Below are positions 56,117 through 64,000 of a stretch of DNA of 64,000 bases, piece after piece; the stretch's first letter is position 1; the number at the start of each line of letters is the position of its first letter. The notes below the pieces were generated by a model that was not told the DNA's origin, did not search any database, and saw nothing but the letters and a program-made list of their open reading frames with translations. This stretch comes from Nocardioides glacieisoli. GTDB taxonomy: Bacteria > Actinomycetota > Actinomycetes > Propionibacteriales > Nocardioidaceae. Location of the stretch: assembly GCF_004137245.1 (NCBI RefSeq), contig NZ_SDWS01000012.1, forward strand, positions 28,876-92,875. The letters are read 5' to 3'. Both the position numbers and the translations under genes were made by a program.

Positions 56117-57519
56117 CGCAGCTTCACCACCTGGGTCGACTCGCTGTCGTCGGAGGTCTCGTCGACCGGGTCGAGCCGCGGCGCGGGGCGACGGGCCTGG
56201 TCGGAGATGCGCAGCAGCAGCGCGATGATCACCCAGTTGGCGACCAGCGACGAGCCGCCGTAGGAGAGGAACGGCGTCGTCAGGCCGGTCAGCGGGATCA
56301 GGCCGGTGACGCCGCCGATGACCACGAAGACCTGGAGGGCGACGATCGAGCCGAGGCCGACGGCCATCAGCTTGCCGAAGCCGTCGCGGGAGATCAGCGC
56401 GATCCGCAGCGCCCGCTCCACGATCAGGCCGTAGCAGACGATGATCGCCATCACCGCGGTCAGCCCGAGCTCCTCGCCGATCGTGGAGACGATGAAGTCG
56501 GAGTAGGCGAACGGCACCCGCTCGGGGAAGCCGTTGCCCAGCCCGCGGCCGATCAGGCCGCCCCAGCTCTGCCCGAAGAGCGCCTCGACGAGCTGGTAGC
56601 TGCCCGGCGAGTCGTCGTAGTAGTCGAGCGGGTGCAACCAGAAGTTGAAGCGGTTCTGGACGTTGCCGACGAAGGTGTACGCCGCCAGCGCGCCGGCGCC
56701 GAACATGAGCCCGCCGACGACGAGCCAGCCGGGGCGCTCGGTCGCGACGTAGAGCATCGCGAGGAACAGGCCGAAGAAGAGGAGTGACGAGCCGAGGTCG
56801 TTCTGCAGCACCAGGATCATCATCGAGACGCCGAACATGGCCAGGATCGGCCCGAGGTCGCGCCCGCGCGGCAGGTCCACGAACAGCACGCGCCGTCCGG
56901 CCAGGGCCAGGGCGTCGCGGTGGAGCACGAGGTAGCCGGAGAACGCGATCACCAGCATCACCTTGGCGACCTCGCCGGGCTGGAACGAGAAGCCGGCGAC
57001 GTTGATCCAGATGCGGGCGCCGTTGATCTCGCGGCCGACGACGGGCAGGAACGGCAGGATCAGCAACGCGATGCCGACCAGGCCGGCGGTGTAGGTCAGT
57101 CGCTGCAGGACCCGGTGGTCGCGCAGCAGGACCAGCGCGCCGATGAAGAGCACCACCCCGAGGGTCATCCAGGTCAGCTGCTGGCGCGCGAACGTGTGCT
57201 GCTCCTCGCCGAGCGCCTCGTAGGTGAGGTCGAGGCGGTGGATGACGGCGAGGCCGAGCCCGTTGAGGGCCGCGACGAGCGGCAGCAGCACCGGGTCGGC
57301 GTAGGGCGCGACGAGGCGCACGGTGATGTGTGCGGCGATGATCAGGCCGGTCAGCCAGCCGCCGTAGCCCACCATGTCGGCCGGGATGGCGCCCTCGACG
57401 CCGAGGCCGACCGCGGCGTACGCCCCGATGCCGACCGCGAGGGCCAGGACGAGCAGGAACAGCTCCGCGCCCCGGCGACGCCGGTGCACGAAGCCCATGA
57501 GGGATCCGGTCTGACTCAT
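56113..57519 (-). CDS. rodA: SEDS glycosyltransferase RodA/FtsW family
   Basis: 468-residue polytopic protein with about ten to twelve helices that polymerises lipid II. Conserved SEDS pieces: GARIWINVAGFSFQPGEVAKV, ILVLQNDLGSSLLFFGLFLAMLY, DFIVSTIGEELGLTAVMAIIVCYG and GLTTPFLSYGGSSLVANW. Cytoplasmic C-terminus is acidic (DETSDDSESTQVVKLR) with Thr/Ser sites that the neighbouring kinases might phosphorylate. Confidence 0.95.
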   Translation of the reverse strand: MSQTGSLMGFVHRRRRGAELFLLVLALAVGIGAYAAVGLGVEGAIPADMVGYGGWLTGLIIAAHITVRLVAPYADPVLLPLVAALNGLGLAVIHRLDLTYEALGEEQHTFARQQLTWMTLGVVLFIGALVLLRDHRVLQRLTYTAGLVGIALLILPFLPVVGREINGARIWINVAGFSFQPGEVAKVMLVIAFSGYLVLHRDALALAGRRVLFVDLPRGRDLGPILAMFGVSMMILVLQNDLGSSLLFFGLFLAMLYVATERPGWLVVGGLMFGAGALAAYTFVGNVQNRFNFWLHPLDYYDDSPGSYQLVEALFGQSWGGLIGRGLGNGFPERVPFAYSDFIVSTIGEELGLTAVMAIIVCYGLIVERALRIALISRDGFGKLMAVGLGSIVALQVFVVIGGVTGLIPLTGLTTPFLSYGGSSLVANWVIIALLLRISDQARRPAPRLDPVDETSDDSESTQVVKLR

Positions 57520-57532
57520 CGAAGCGCGCCCG

Positions 57533-58783
57533 TCAACCGGCCTCGACGTCCTGGCGCGCCGCGTAGTTGTCCACGGTCAGCCGGGCGTCGTCGAGGTCGT
57601 CGGCCTCGATGCCCTCGCGCACCGTCTCCGCGTCGATGTCGCTGAGGCGCTCGAGGTCGACGTCGGTGACCTCGTAGGCGTGGGAGAGGGAGATGCCGGG
57701 CAGGTCGGCGTCGATGCCCCGGAAGATCGTGACCCTGCCGTCCTGGTCGCCGACGTAGAACTGCTGCTGGCTCCACGACCAGCCGGCCGCGAGCACGATC
57801 CACGTGAGCCCGAGCAGGACCGCGGCCACCATGATCCGGCGAAGCCAGCCGTAGCGGCCGGGCGGGCGGGGTGCGTAGCGCACGGCCTCGGGGTCGAGCG
57901 GGTCGGCAGCGAAGGCGCCCGCCGGCACGTCCTCGCCCGGCACGGGCGGGATCTCGCCGGTGTCACCGGAGCGGTGACCGCGGAACAGGCCACCGACCGC
58001 GCCGGCGAGCGGCATCCTCCGGGGCAGGTCCGCGGCGGCCCCGACCAGCAGGGGCTGGAGGTCCTCGCCGGGCGCCTCCTCGGCGACATCGGCGACGATG
58101 CAGGTGACGTTGTCGGTGCTGCCGGCCTCCAGGCTGGCGCGGACGAGCTCGACGGCCGCGAAGTCGGGCGTGCCGGTGCTGAGGATGTCCAACATCTGCC
58201 CGTCGGAGAGCGTGCCGCACGCACCGTCGCTGCAGACGAAGACGCGGTCGCCGGCCTCGGCCGGGAACTCGAAGAGGTCGGGCTCCTCGTGGCGGATGCC
58301 GTCGAGTGCCTTGAGGATGAGGTTGCGGTGCGGGTGGGTCCGCGACTGCTCCTCGGTGATGCGGCCCTCGTCGATGAGCGACTGCACGAAGGTGTGGTCG
58401 TGCGTGAGCTGGCGCAGCTCGCCGCGGCGGTAGAGGTAGGCGCGGCTGTCGCCGATGTGGCCGACCCCGAACCGGTTGCCGTCGAACAGGACGACCGTCG
58501 CGGTCGTGGACGTGCCGTTGAGGGCGGGGTCCTCCTCGACGATCTCGGCGATCCGGTCGTCGGCGCGGTGCACGGCGCCGGCCACCTGGCCGAGGAGGTC
58601 CTCGTCGGGCTGCTGGTCGAGCTTGCGCAGGGCCTGCACGGCCGTGCTCGAGGCGAGGTCGCCGCGCACGGCGCCGCCGACGCCGTCGCAGACCGTGAGC
58701 AGCCACGGACCGGCGTACCCGCTGTCCTGGTTCTCCCGGCGGACGCGTCCGACGTCGGAGATCGCGGAGTAGTGGAGGAACAT
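57533..58783 (-). CDS. pstP: PP2C-type protein phosphatase PstP
   Basis: 416 residues. Metal-binding motifs RRENQDSGYAG, VCDGVGGAVRGDLAS, GHIGDSRAYLY and SLEAGSTDNVTCIV mark a PPM phosphatase (~1-240). A linker, one helix (IMVAAVLLGLTWIVLAAGWSW, ~305-325) and an outer tail of ~90 residues follow. Reverses PknA/PknB phosphorylation. ATG at 58783 overlaps the fhaB stop. Confidence 0.95.
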   Translation of the reverse strand: MFLHYSAISDVGRVRRENQDSGYAGPWLLTVCDGVGGAVRGDLASSTAVQALRKLDQQPDEDLLGQVAGAVHRADDRIAEIVEEDPALNGTSTTATVVLFDGNRFGVGHIGDSRAYLYRRGELRQLTHDHTFVQSLIDEGRITEEQSRTHPHRNLILKALDGIRHEEPDLFEFPAEAGDRVFVCSDGACGTLSDGQMLDILSTGTPDFAAVELVRASLEAGSTDNVTCIVADVAEEAPGEDLQPLLVGAAADLPRRMPLAGAVGGLFRGHRSGDTGEIPPVPGEDVPAGAFAADPLDPEAVRYAPRPPGRYGWLRRIMVAAVLLGLTWIVLAAGWSWSQQQFYVGDQDGRVTIFRGIDADLPGISLSHAYEVTDVDLERLSDIDAETVREGIEADDLDDARLTVDNYAARQDVEAG

Positions 58784-59259
58784 CACTTCCGCAGCTCCAG
58801 GATGGTCTTGCCGACGCGGACCTGGACCCCGAGGCCGATGGTGGTGGGCTGCGTGATGCGGACCGGACCGACGTAGGTGCCGTTGGTCGAGCCGAGGTCC
58901 TCGACGAACCACTCGTCGCCGCTCGCAGCGACCCGCGCGTGACGGGTCGAGACGTAGTCGTCGTCGAGCTTGATCGCCGCGTCGCTGCCGCGGCCGATCA
59001 GGAGCGGGGCGTCGGCGAGCTCGGCGCGGGTGCCGGGGTTCTCGCCCTCGACCACCAGGAGGTGGGTGGGCGCGCCGCGGCGGGGCTTCTTGTTGGCCTT
59101 GCCCCGGCGGCGCTCGGGAACGGGTGCCGCCCCGCGTGCCGTCTCGGGCACGCGGGCACCGAACATGTCGGAGCGGATGACCGAGATCGCGGACAGCACG
59201 AAGATCCACAGGATCGCCAGGAACGCGGCGCGGATCAGGAAGAGGGTCAGCTCAGACAT
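58783..59259 (-). CDS. fhaB: FHA-domain protein FhaB/FipA
   Basis: 158 residues: N-terminal helix (LTLFLIRAAFLAILWIFVLSAISVI), basic linker and an FHA domain (LLIGRGSDAAIKLDDDYVSTRHARV, DLGSTNGTYV) that binds phosphothreonine. ATG at 59259 (MSELTLF) is chosen over GTG at 59268. Overlaps the fhaA 3' end by 8 nt. Confidence 0.92.
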   Translation of the reverse strand: MSELTLFLIRAAFLAILWIFVLSAISVIRSDMFGARVPETARGAAPVPERRRGKANKKPRRGAPTHLLVVEGENPGTRAELADAPLLIGRGSDAAIKLDDDYVSTRHARVAASGDEWFVEDLGSTNGTYVGPVRITQPTTIGLGVQVRVGKTILELRK

Positions 59260-59968
59260 TCCAGCCACCCGCCTCGTCGCGACCGCCGTCGATCCGGACG
59301 GTCATCTCGGTGTGCCCGATCTTGATCGTCGAGCCGTCGCGCAGCCGGGCCCGGCCGACCTTCGACCCGTCGACGAGGATGCCGTTGGTCGAGCCGAGGT
59401 CGACGGCCTCGACGCCGTCGACGGTGACCTCGAGCTCGATGTGGCGCCGGCTCACGCCCGGGTCGTTGATCCGGAGGTCGGCCTCGGTGCCGCGGCCGAT
59501 GACCAGGCCCGGCGGGCGCAGCGGGTGGCGCGTGCCGTTGACCTCGAGCGTCGCGTGCGACGCACGGCTCCGCGTGCGCTGGTCGTTGTCGGTGACGCTG
59601 GCCTGCGCCTTGCTGCGGATCCGGAAGCGTCCGGTGGTGAGGTCGTCGGCCCCCTCGAAGGCGATCGAGATCGGGCCGGTGAAGACGTAACCCTGCGCGT
59701 CGGCGTGGTCCTGCAGCTGGTCGACGAGGTCCTGCTCGAGCGCGCGGCCGAGCCCGAGCATCCGCTCGAGGTCGGTCGCGGACAGCTCGACGTGGAAGTC
59801 GTTGGGCACCAGCCGTCGCTGGCGGCTCATCACCTGCGCGTTGTTGTCGCACTCGCGCTGGAGGGCCGCGGCGATCTCGACGGGCTGCACGGCACTGCGG
59901 AAGGCCCGGGCGAAGACCCCGGAGATCACGGACTCGAGACGCTGCTCGAAGCGCTGCAGGGCGTTCAT
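59252..59968 (-). CDS. fhaA: DUF3662 and FHA-domain protein FhaA
   Basis: 238 residues. DUF3662 domain (ALQRFEQRLESVISGVFARAF to VFTGPISIAFEG, ~1-120) and C-terminal FHA (LVIGRGTEADLRINDPGVSRRHIEL, DLGSTNGILVDG). In mycobacteria FhaA reads the phosphorylated MviN pseudokinase; here the pseudokinase is a separate protein, so the partner would be that protein. The linker between domains is much shorter than in mycobacterial FhaA. Confidence 0.93.
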   Translation of the reverse strand: MNALQRFEQRLESVISGVFARAFRSAVQPVEIAAALQRECDNNAQVMSRQRRLVPNDFHVELSATDLERMLGLGRALEQDLVDQLQDHADAQGYVFTGPISIAFEGADDLTTGRFRIRSKAQASVTDNDQRTRSRASHATLEVNGTRHPLRPPGLVIGRGTEADLRINDPGVSRRHIELEVTVDGVEAVDLGSTNGILVDGSKVGRARLRDGSTIKIGHTEMTVRIDGGRDEAGGWNV

Positions 59969-60281
59969 GCTGGACCTCCTCTCCTCACGCGTTCTGGTGG
60001 GCAGGCTTCACACACCGCCCGGCCGGTGCCGACGAGCGTACCGGCCGGTCGGGTCGGTGCGACGGTGCCGCCCCGCCGTGGGGGTGGCGGCAGATCGCGG
60101 TGGGAGCGGCACCGGGGGTGCGATGTGCCGCCACCACCGGGGGCGCGGGCGTGGGGGTGGCGGCAGGTTGCACGGGACGGTGCGTCGGGGGTGCAATGTT
60201 CCTCCACCCCCCGGGGTCGGCCGGCGCGCTCAGCCGATTGGGATGGGCCCAAACCGGTGGGGTAGCCTGAGCCCGCTTCAC
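59969..60281. other. fhaA-tRNA-Leu spacer
   Basis: 313 bp without a gene, containing the fhaA promoter region, a GC-rich 73-bp tandem repeat (60078-60223) and the tRNA promoter. Confidence 0.6.
60078..60223. repeat. Two imperfect 73-bp tandem repeats
   Basis: Both units begin GTGGGGGTGGCGGCAG (60078 and 60151). The first contains the inverted pair GGTGGCGGCA / TGCCGCCACC; the second is more diverged in its right half. Unknown role. Confidence 0.6.
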
Positions 60282-60367
60282 GCGCGAGTGGCGGAACGGC
60301 AGACGCGCTGCGTTCAGGTCGCAGTGTCCGAAAGGGCGTGGGGGTTCAAATCCCCCCTCGCGCACCA
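60282..60367 (+). tRNA. tRNA-Leu (CAG)
   Basis: Long-variable-arm tRNA: acceptor GCGCGAG/CTCGCGC, anticodon arm CTGCG-TTCAGGT-CGCAG with anticodon CAG, variable stem TGTCCGAAAGGGCG, T-arm GGGGG-TTCAAAT-CCCCC; CCA encoded at 60365-60367. Confidence 0.97.
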
Positions 60368-60375
60368 CCACCTCG

Positions 60376-60402
60376 AAGGCCCCGGACAGTGTCCGGGGCC
60401 TT
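60376..60402 (+). terminator. Terminator hairpin after tRNA-Leu
   Basis: AAGGCCCCGGACA and the complementary GTCCGGGGCCTT form a ~12-bp near-perfect stem 9 nt after the tRNA, followed by TCGGTGTTT. Confidence 0.8.
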
Positions 60403-60432
60403 CGGTGTTTCGTGCTCTGTCATCCTCGGCAC

Positions 60433-60735
60433 ATGGCCCCGACCGAGGACGAGAAGTGGCTCGTCGTCGACGGCCGGCGCTGGCGACGTCAGGACCCCGC
60501 CATCCCCGAGGCGGAGCTCGCCCGGCTGACGTCCCACCTCGGCCGTGGCCGCTCGGGCGTCCGCACCGCGGCGGACGACGCCGAGCTGGCTGCCACCCGG
60601 CACCGCACCCAGCTGGCCAAGGTCGGGCTCGGCGAGCGCGGCACGCCGTGGTGGGAGCAGAGCGACGACGAGCGGCGTGAGCGCTTGGAGTCGGCGCTGG
60701 CCGAGCTCGACGCCCTGGACCGCGGAGACGGCTGA
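60433..60735 (+). CDS. Conserved hypothetical protein (WLVVDGRRWRRQDP family)
   Basis: 100 residues, soluble and charged. The pattern KWLVVDGRRWRRQDPAIPE...KVGLGERGTPWWE is shared by small actinobacterial proteins sometimes labelled as Tol transport proteins without support. ATG at 60433. TGA overlaps the next gene's ATG (TGATG), so the two are co-translated. Confidence 0.72.
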   Translation: MAPTEDEKWLVVDGRRWRRQDPAIPEAELARLTSHLGRGRSGVRTAADDAELAATRHRTQLAKVGLGERGTPWWEQSDDERRERLESALAELDALDRGDG

Positions 60736-61757
60736 TGGACGTCCACGACTACCGCGCTGCGCGCCACCGGCGGCTCGTCGAGATCGCGATCGAGCTCGGC
60801 GTGCCGGCGGACGGGGCAGCAGCGGTGGTCGATCGCGTCATCGAGGACCAGCGACGCCGCATCGCCCGGTCGGCGGACCCCGACGAGGTCGTCGTACCCG
60901 CTCTGCGCGAAGCCGTGCTCGGCGGACGGTCTCGTGGCCCCTCGCTCGCCGTCGCTGCGCTGGTGGCCGTCGTCGCGGCGGCGTTCGCGGTCACGGTCCT
61001 GGCCGGTCCGCCGGACCGCGAGGAGGTCGAGCAGACGGTCGCGACGGTGCCGTCCCTGATCGGCCTCACCTCCACCGAGGCCGTCAGCGCGCTGGGGAGC
61101 GCCGGCATCGAGACGCGGGTCGACCCGGTGCCCCAGTGCGACCCGGCCGGCCAGGTGCTGGGGTCCGTGCCGCCCTCCGGTGACACCGTCCGGCCCGACG
61201 AGGTGGTGACGGTCATCGCGACGGCGACCCCGACGTGGAGCTGCCCGGCCGACGCGGCGGGTCGGGCCCAGGCGTGGGCGTTCCTGCGGTTCCTCGTCTC
61301 CGGATCGGGCCGTCCGCGCCTGGCGCCCGAGGTGCGGCTCTACGTCGACGGGCAGGCGGCAGGCACCGCCGACGGCACCCAGGCGTCCACCTCGCCCAGC
61401 TGGCGCCGGCGCGTGCGGGACCCCGTCGTGGCCCAGGCCGCGCGGCCCGTGTCCAACGACCTCGGGCAGCCGGTCGTCTCGATCACGACCGGCCCGCCTC
61501 CGCCGACCACGTGCGGTCGGCCCACGCCGGTCCCGTCCGACGTGATCGCGGCCCCGACCCGGGTGGTGCTCACCGCCGACGGCTCCGACGACGGGGAGCA
61601 GGGGCAGGAGTGCCAGCTCACGCTCGACCTCTACGAGGACGCCGACGGGGCGATCACGGTCGTCTCGGTGACCGTGCCCGGTGGGGTCGGTATCGGTCCG
61701 CCGCCCTGGGTGCTGACCCGCGACGACCTCGACGCGCTCGACACCGCTGACGAGTGA
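60735..61757 (+). CDS. Membrane protein with one PASTA domain
   Basis: 340 residues: a helical cytoplasmic part (~1-72), one helix (LAVAALVAVVAAAFAVTVLAG, ~76-96), then one PASTA unit (VPSLIGLTSTEAVSALGSAGIETRV...VPPSGDTVRPDEVVTVIA, ~105-170) and a Cys-containing outer domain (CPADAAGRAQAWAFLRF to ECQLTLDLYED). It lacks a kinase domain. It may sense the same wall fragments as PknB without signalling itself. Role unknown. Confidence 0.72.
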   Translation: MDVHDYRAARHRRLVEIAIELGVPADGAAAVVDRVIEDQRRRIARSADPDEVVVPALREAVLGGRSRGPSLAVAALVAVVAAAFAVTVLAGPPDREEVEQTVATVPSLIGLTSTEAVSALGSAGIETRVDPVPQCDPAGQVLGSVPPSGDTVRPDEVVTVIATATPTWSCPADAAGRAQAWAFLRFLVSGSGRPRLAPEVRLYVDGQAAGTADGTQASTSPSWRRRVRDPVVAQAARPVSNDLGQPVVSITTGPPPPTTCGRPTPVPSDVIAAPTRVVLTADGSDDGEQGQECQLTLDLYEDADGAITVVSVTVPGGVGIGPPPWVLTRDDLDALDTADE

Positions 61758-61785
61758 CCGGGGAGCCCGCTGGCATGCTCGGTGG

Positions 61786-62409
61786 GTGAGCCAGCAAGCA
61801 CCCCAGCCCTCCGCAGCGAGCCTCGCCGAACCGATGCGGTCGCGCTGGAGCGCGAGCGTGTACGACGCCGCGCACCGGTTGAGCGGCAGCGAGATCGAGA
61901 CCCTGCTGCACGCCGCGCAGTGGGCGCCGAGCGCGGGCAACAGCCAGCCGTGGCTGTTCTTCGTCTGCGTCCCGGGGACGGCCAACCACGACCGCCTGGT
62001 CGCGACGCTGAGCCGCGGCAACTCCGGCTGGGTGCCCCGGGCGTCGGTGGTCTTCCTGACCGCGGCCCACGTGCGCACCGGTGAGGAGCCCGGTGCACCG
62101 GCGTTCAGCGACTACGCGCTCCACGACGTCGGCCAGGCCGCGGCCCACCTCACCCTGCAGGCGCGGGCGATGGGGCTGCACGCCCACCAGTTCGCCGGGT
62201 TCGACCACGACGCCCTCGCCCACGCGCTCGGCGTACCCCCCACCCACCAGCTGCTCACCGGCATCGCGGTCGGGGTGCCGGGCGATCCGGGCGACGTCGA
62301 CGAACGCACCGCCGCCCGCGACCACCGCGACCGGGTGCGCAAGCCGCTCGCGGAGTGGGCGTTCGGGGGAGGGTTCGGAGAAGGTTGGGTGGCAGACTCG
62401 GGAGCATGA
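61786..62409 (+). CDS. Nitroreductase-family protein
   Basis: 207 residues with the FMN-binding start RSRWSASVYDAAHRLSGSEIETLL and AAQWAPSAGNSQPWLFFVC, then DVGQAAAHLTLQARAMGLHAHQFAGFD, typical of NADPH-dependent nitroreductases. GTG at 61786. Overlaps the glutathione peroxidase gene by 4 nt. Confidence 0.87.
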   Translation: MSQQAPQPSAASLAEPMRSRWSASVYDAAHRLSGSEIETLLHAAQWAPSAGNSQPWLFFVCVPGTANHDRLVATLSRGNSGWVPRASVVFLTAAHVRTGEEPGAPAFSDYALHDVGQAAAHLTLQARAMGLHAHQFAGFDHDALAHALGVPPTHQLLTGIAVGVPGDPGDVDERTAARDHRDRVRKPLAEWAFGGGFGEGWVADSGA

Positions 62410-62882
62410 CGACTCTCTCCGACTTCTCGGCTCCTGCCATCGACGGCACGGACACGGACCTCTCGCAGTACGACGGCAAGGTCGTGCTCGTCGTGAACAC
62501 CGCCTCTCAGTGCGGGTTCACCGGCCAGTACAAGGGCCTGCAGCAGCTGCACGACACCTACGCGGACCAGGGTCTCGTCGTGCTCGGCTTCCCGTGCGAC
62601 CAGTTCGGCAACCAGGAGCCCGGCAACGAGGCGGAGATCTCCGACTTCTGCGAGCGCAACTTCGGCGTGACGTTCCCGCTGTTCTCCAAGGTCGACGTCA
62701 ACGGCGACGAAGCGCACCCGCTCTTCGACTGGCTGAAGGACTCCAAGGGCGGCATGCTCGGCAGCAAGATCAAGTGGAACTTCACCAAGTTCCTCGTCGG
62801 TCGCGACGGCCAGGTGATCAGCCGCTACGCGCCGACCACCGAGCCGGAGAAGCTGAGCAAGGACATCGAGAAGGCGCTGTGA
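62406..62882 (+). CDS. Glutathione peroxidase-family thiol peroxidase
   Basis: 158 residues. Catalytic cysteine in NTASQCGFTGQY, FPCDQFGNQEPG with the Gln and a second cysteine, and WNFTKFLVGRDG. Actinobacteria lack glutathione in most cases, so thioredoxin is the probable reductant. ATG at 62406. Confidence 0.92.
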   Translation: MTTLSDFSAPAIDGTDTDLSQYDGKVVLVVNTASQCGFTGQYKGLQQLHDTYADQGLVVLGFPCDQFGNQEPGNEAEISDFCERNFGVTFPLFSKVDVNGDEAHPLFDWLKDSKGGMLGSKIKWNFTKFLVGRDGQVISRYAPTTEPEKLSKDIEKAL

Positions 62883-63922
62883 GGCGGGCCGGCGTCCTCG
62901 TCGCGGCGATCGTCGCTGCGGTGGTGGCGTCGGCTGCCCCGTCGACGGCGAGTGGTTTCCAGGCTCGCTCCGCTCGCACCTCGACCAACGAGGGATCCGC
63001 CCGCACCTCGACCACCGAGGTGAAGGCGGGCGGCACCGTCGTCGGCACCGGCACGCCCGGCTCGTGCACCTCACGCGCGGTCGTACGTGCAGTGGCGAAG
63101 GGCGGCGTGATCACCTTCGACTGCGGCCCGCAGCCGGTCACGATCGCGATGAAGAAGACGGCGAAGGTCGTCAACACGTCCGCGAAGGTCGTGCTCGACG
63201 GCGGCGGGCTCGTCACGCTGAGCGGCCAGGGCCAGCGGCGGATCCTCTACCTGAACACGTGCGACCGGGCGCAGGTCTGGACGACGTCGCACTGCAACGA
63301 CCAGGCCGAGCCGCAGCTCGTGGTCAAGCGGATGCGGTTCACCGCCGGCAACTCGACGGGCGAGACCGTCGACGGCGGTGGCGGCGGCGCGATCTTCGCG
63401 CGGGGCGGCCGGCTGAAGATCCTCGACTCGACCTTCACGAACAACCGCTGCGACCGGACCGGCCCCGACCTCGGCGGTGGCGCCGTCCGCGTCCTCGACC
63501 AGTACGCCGACCGCGCGGTGGTCGTCCGGCGCTCGACCTTCACCGGTGGGCGGTGCAGCAACGGCTCGGCGCTGAGCAGCATCGGCGTCTCGTGGCGGAT
63601 CACCTCCTCGAGCTTCACCGACAACCGCGCGGTGGGTCGCGGCGCGAACCCCCAGCGCGCCGGCACGCCGGGCGGAGGATCGGGCGGCGCGATCTACCTG
63701 GACGGAAACGCGATCCACCTGCGCATCGAGGACTCGACGATCACCGGCAACCACGCCCGCGAGGGCGGCGGCGCGATCTTCTTCGTCTCCAACGACCGCA
63801 CCGGCACGCTGACCATCGACGGCTCGCGGCTCGTCGACAATCCGAGCGAGGGCTTCGAGACGCTGCCCGGGATCTTCTTCCTCGGCGCGAGCCGGACGAT
63901 CACCGACAGCACTGTGAGCTAG
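62879..63922 (+). CDS. Secreted right-handed beta-helix protein
   Basis: 347 residues with a signal peptide (VRRAGVLVAAIVAAVVASAAPSTASG, ~1-26), a Thr/Ser linker and repeated beta-helix turns carrying DSTFTNNRC, RRSTFTGGRC, SSFTDNRAVG, DSTITGNHAREGGGAIFF. Possibly polysaccharide-binding or lyase-like; no catalytic triad is certain. GTG overlaps the peroxidase stop (GTGA). The TAG stop lies in a CTAG shared with the IS transposase stop on the other strand. Confidence 0.78.
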   Translation: MRRAGVLVAAIVAAVVASAAPSTASGFQARSARTSTNEGSARTSTTEVKAGGTVVGTGTPGSCTSRAVVRAVAKGGVITFDCGPQPVTIAMKKTAKVVNTSAKVVLDGGGLVTLSGQGQRRILYLNTCDRAQVWTTSHCNDQAEPQLVVKRMRFTAGNSTGETVDGGGGGAIFARGGRLKILDSTFTNNRCDRTGPDLGGGAVRVLDQYADRAVVVRRSTFTGGRCSNGSALSSIGVSWRITSSSFTDNRAVGRGANPQRAGTPGGGSGGAIYLDGNAIHLRIEDSTITGNHAREGGGAIFFVSNDRTGTLTIDGSRLVDNPSEGFETLPGIFFLGASRTITDSTVS

Positions 63923-64000
63923 ATGTTCTGTCCAGGCACGTTGGGCACGAGGTCGATGGGTGATTTGCCCTTGAGCGAGGTGTGTCCGCGGTGGTGATTG
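63919..64000 (-). CDS. IS481-family transposase, C-terminal fragment
   Basis: Reading leftward from the window edge gives NHHRGHTSLKGKSPIDLVPNV and then PGQNI before the stop. This is the C-terminal end of a DDE (rve) transposase of the IS481/IS3 group; its 5' part lies beyond 64000. The TAG stop comes from the CTAG at 63919-63922. Confidence 0.82.
   Translation of the reverse strand, partial: NHHRGHTSLKGKSPIDLVPNVPGQNI
63924..64000 (-). mobile_element. End of an IS481-like insertion sequence
   Basis: The element probably ends at TGTTCTGTCC (63924 onward), directly after the hexamer GCTAGA. IS481 elements favour NCTAGN targets, which agrees. Only one end is inside the window. Confidence 0.65.

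Overview
The window is about 64 kb of high-GC DNA (roughly 70% by eye). It reads as chromosomal core from a Nocardioides-like actinobacterium (order Propionibacteriales) spanning the replication origin. The evidence is gene order. Blocks matching the mycobacterial loci known as Rv0046c-Rv0051, Rv3907c-Rv3924c, dnaA-dnaN-recF-gyrB-gyrA and Rv0007-Rv0020c all occur here in recognisable order. Additional pointers are an alanine racemase-like/FemX pair, gnd between dnaN and recF, and many genes whose start codon sits 6-7 nt after a TANNNT hexamer (leaderless mRNAs).

Layout. 1-1.4 kb: a partial sortase and its probable anchored substrate. 1.7-5.1 kb: FemX-like ligase, alanine racemase-like protein, and a GT87-type membrane protein. 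5.1-9.3 kb: class A PBP divergent from padR and ino1. 9.4-11.5 kb: F420-reductase-like oxidoreductase, sterol-desaturase-family protein and its FadR-type regulator. 11.6-22.1 kb: CCA-adding enzyme divergent from DUF6049 protein, murJ, a separate membrane pseudokinase, sigM, a presumed anti-sigma factor, trxB and trxA. 22.1-24.8 kb: GNAT, aminotransferase, acyltransferase. 25.0-30.4 kb: parB-parA-rsmG-jag-yidC-yidD-rnpA-rpmH leading leftward from the origin, with parS sites inside parA and rsmG. 30.4-42.5 kb: dnaA-dnaN-gnd-recF-dciA-gyrB-gyrA-DUF3566 leading rightward, with DnaA-box-bearing spacers on both sides of dnaA. 42.5-42.9 kb: tRNA-Ile, a DLW-39 microprotein and tRNA-Ala. 42.9-50.1 kb: mixed metabolic and hypothetical genes, ppiA and a rhomboid protease. 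50.1-60.0 kb: crgA, DUF881, then the leftward pknB-pknA-pbpA-rodA-pstP-fhaB-fhaA signalling and division cluster. 60.3-64.0 kb: tRNA-Leu, a PASTA-domain protein, nitroreductase, glutathione peroxidase, a secreted beta-helix protein and the end of an IS481-type element.

How the genes work together. The origin core combines initiation (DnaA, DnaN, DciA, gyrase), segregation (ParAB/parS) and the ribosome/membrane-insertion genes. The flanks carry cell-envelope growth control: PknA/PknB sense muropeptides through PASTA domains, PstP reverses them, FhaA/FhaB read phosphothreonine, RodA/PbpA polymerise septal wall, and MurJ plus a membrane pseudokinase supply lipid II. SigM plus thioredoxin/thioredoxin reductase form a redox-stress block with two matching sigma-R-like promoters.

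No CRISPR array, prophage or obvious defence island is visible. The most unusual items are: an apparent single-base frameshift in rsmG; a ~90-bp structured repeat present twice with compensatory base changes; 60-bp palindromic elements with common ends; a second cluster of DnaA-box-like sites at ~49.8 kb; a duplicated CrgA; the MurJ/pseudokinase split; and an IS481-type end at a CTAG stop codon.
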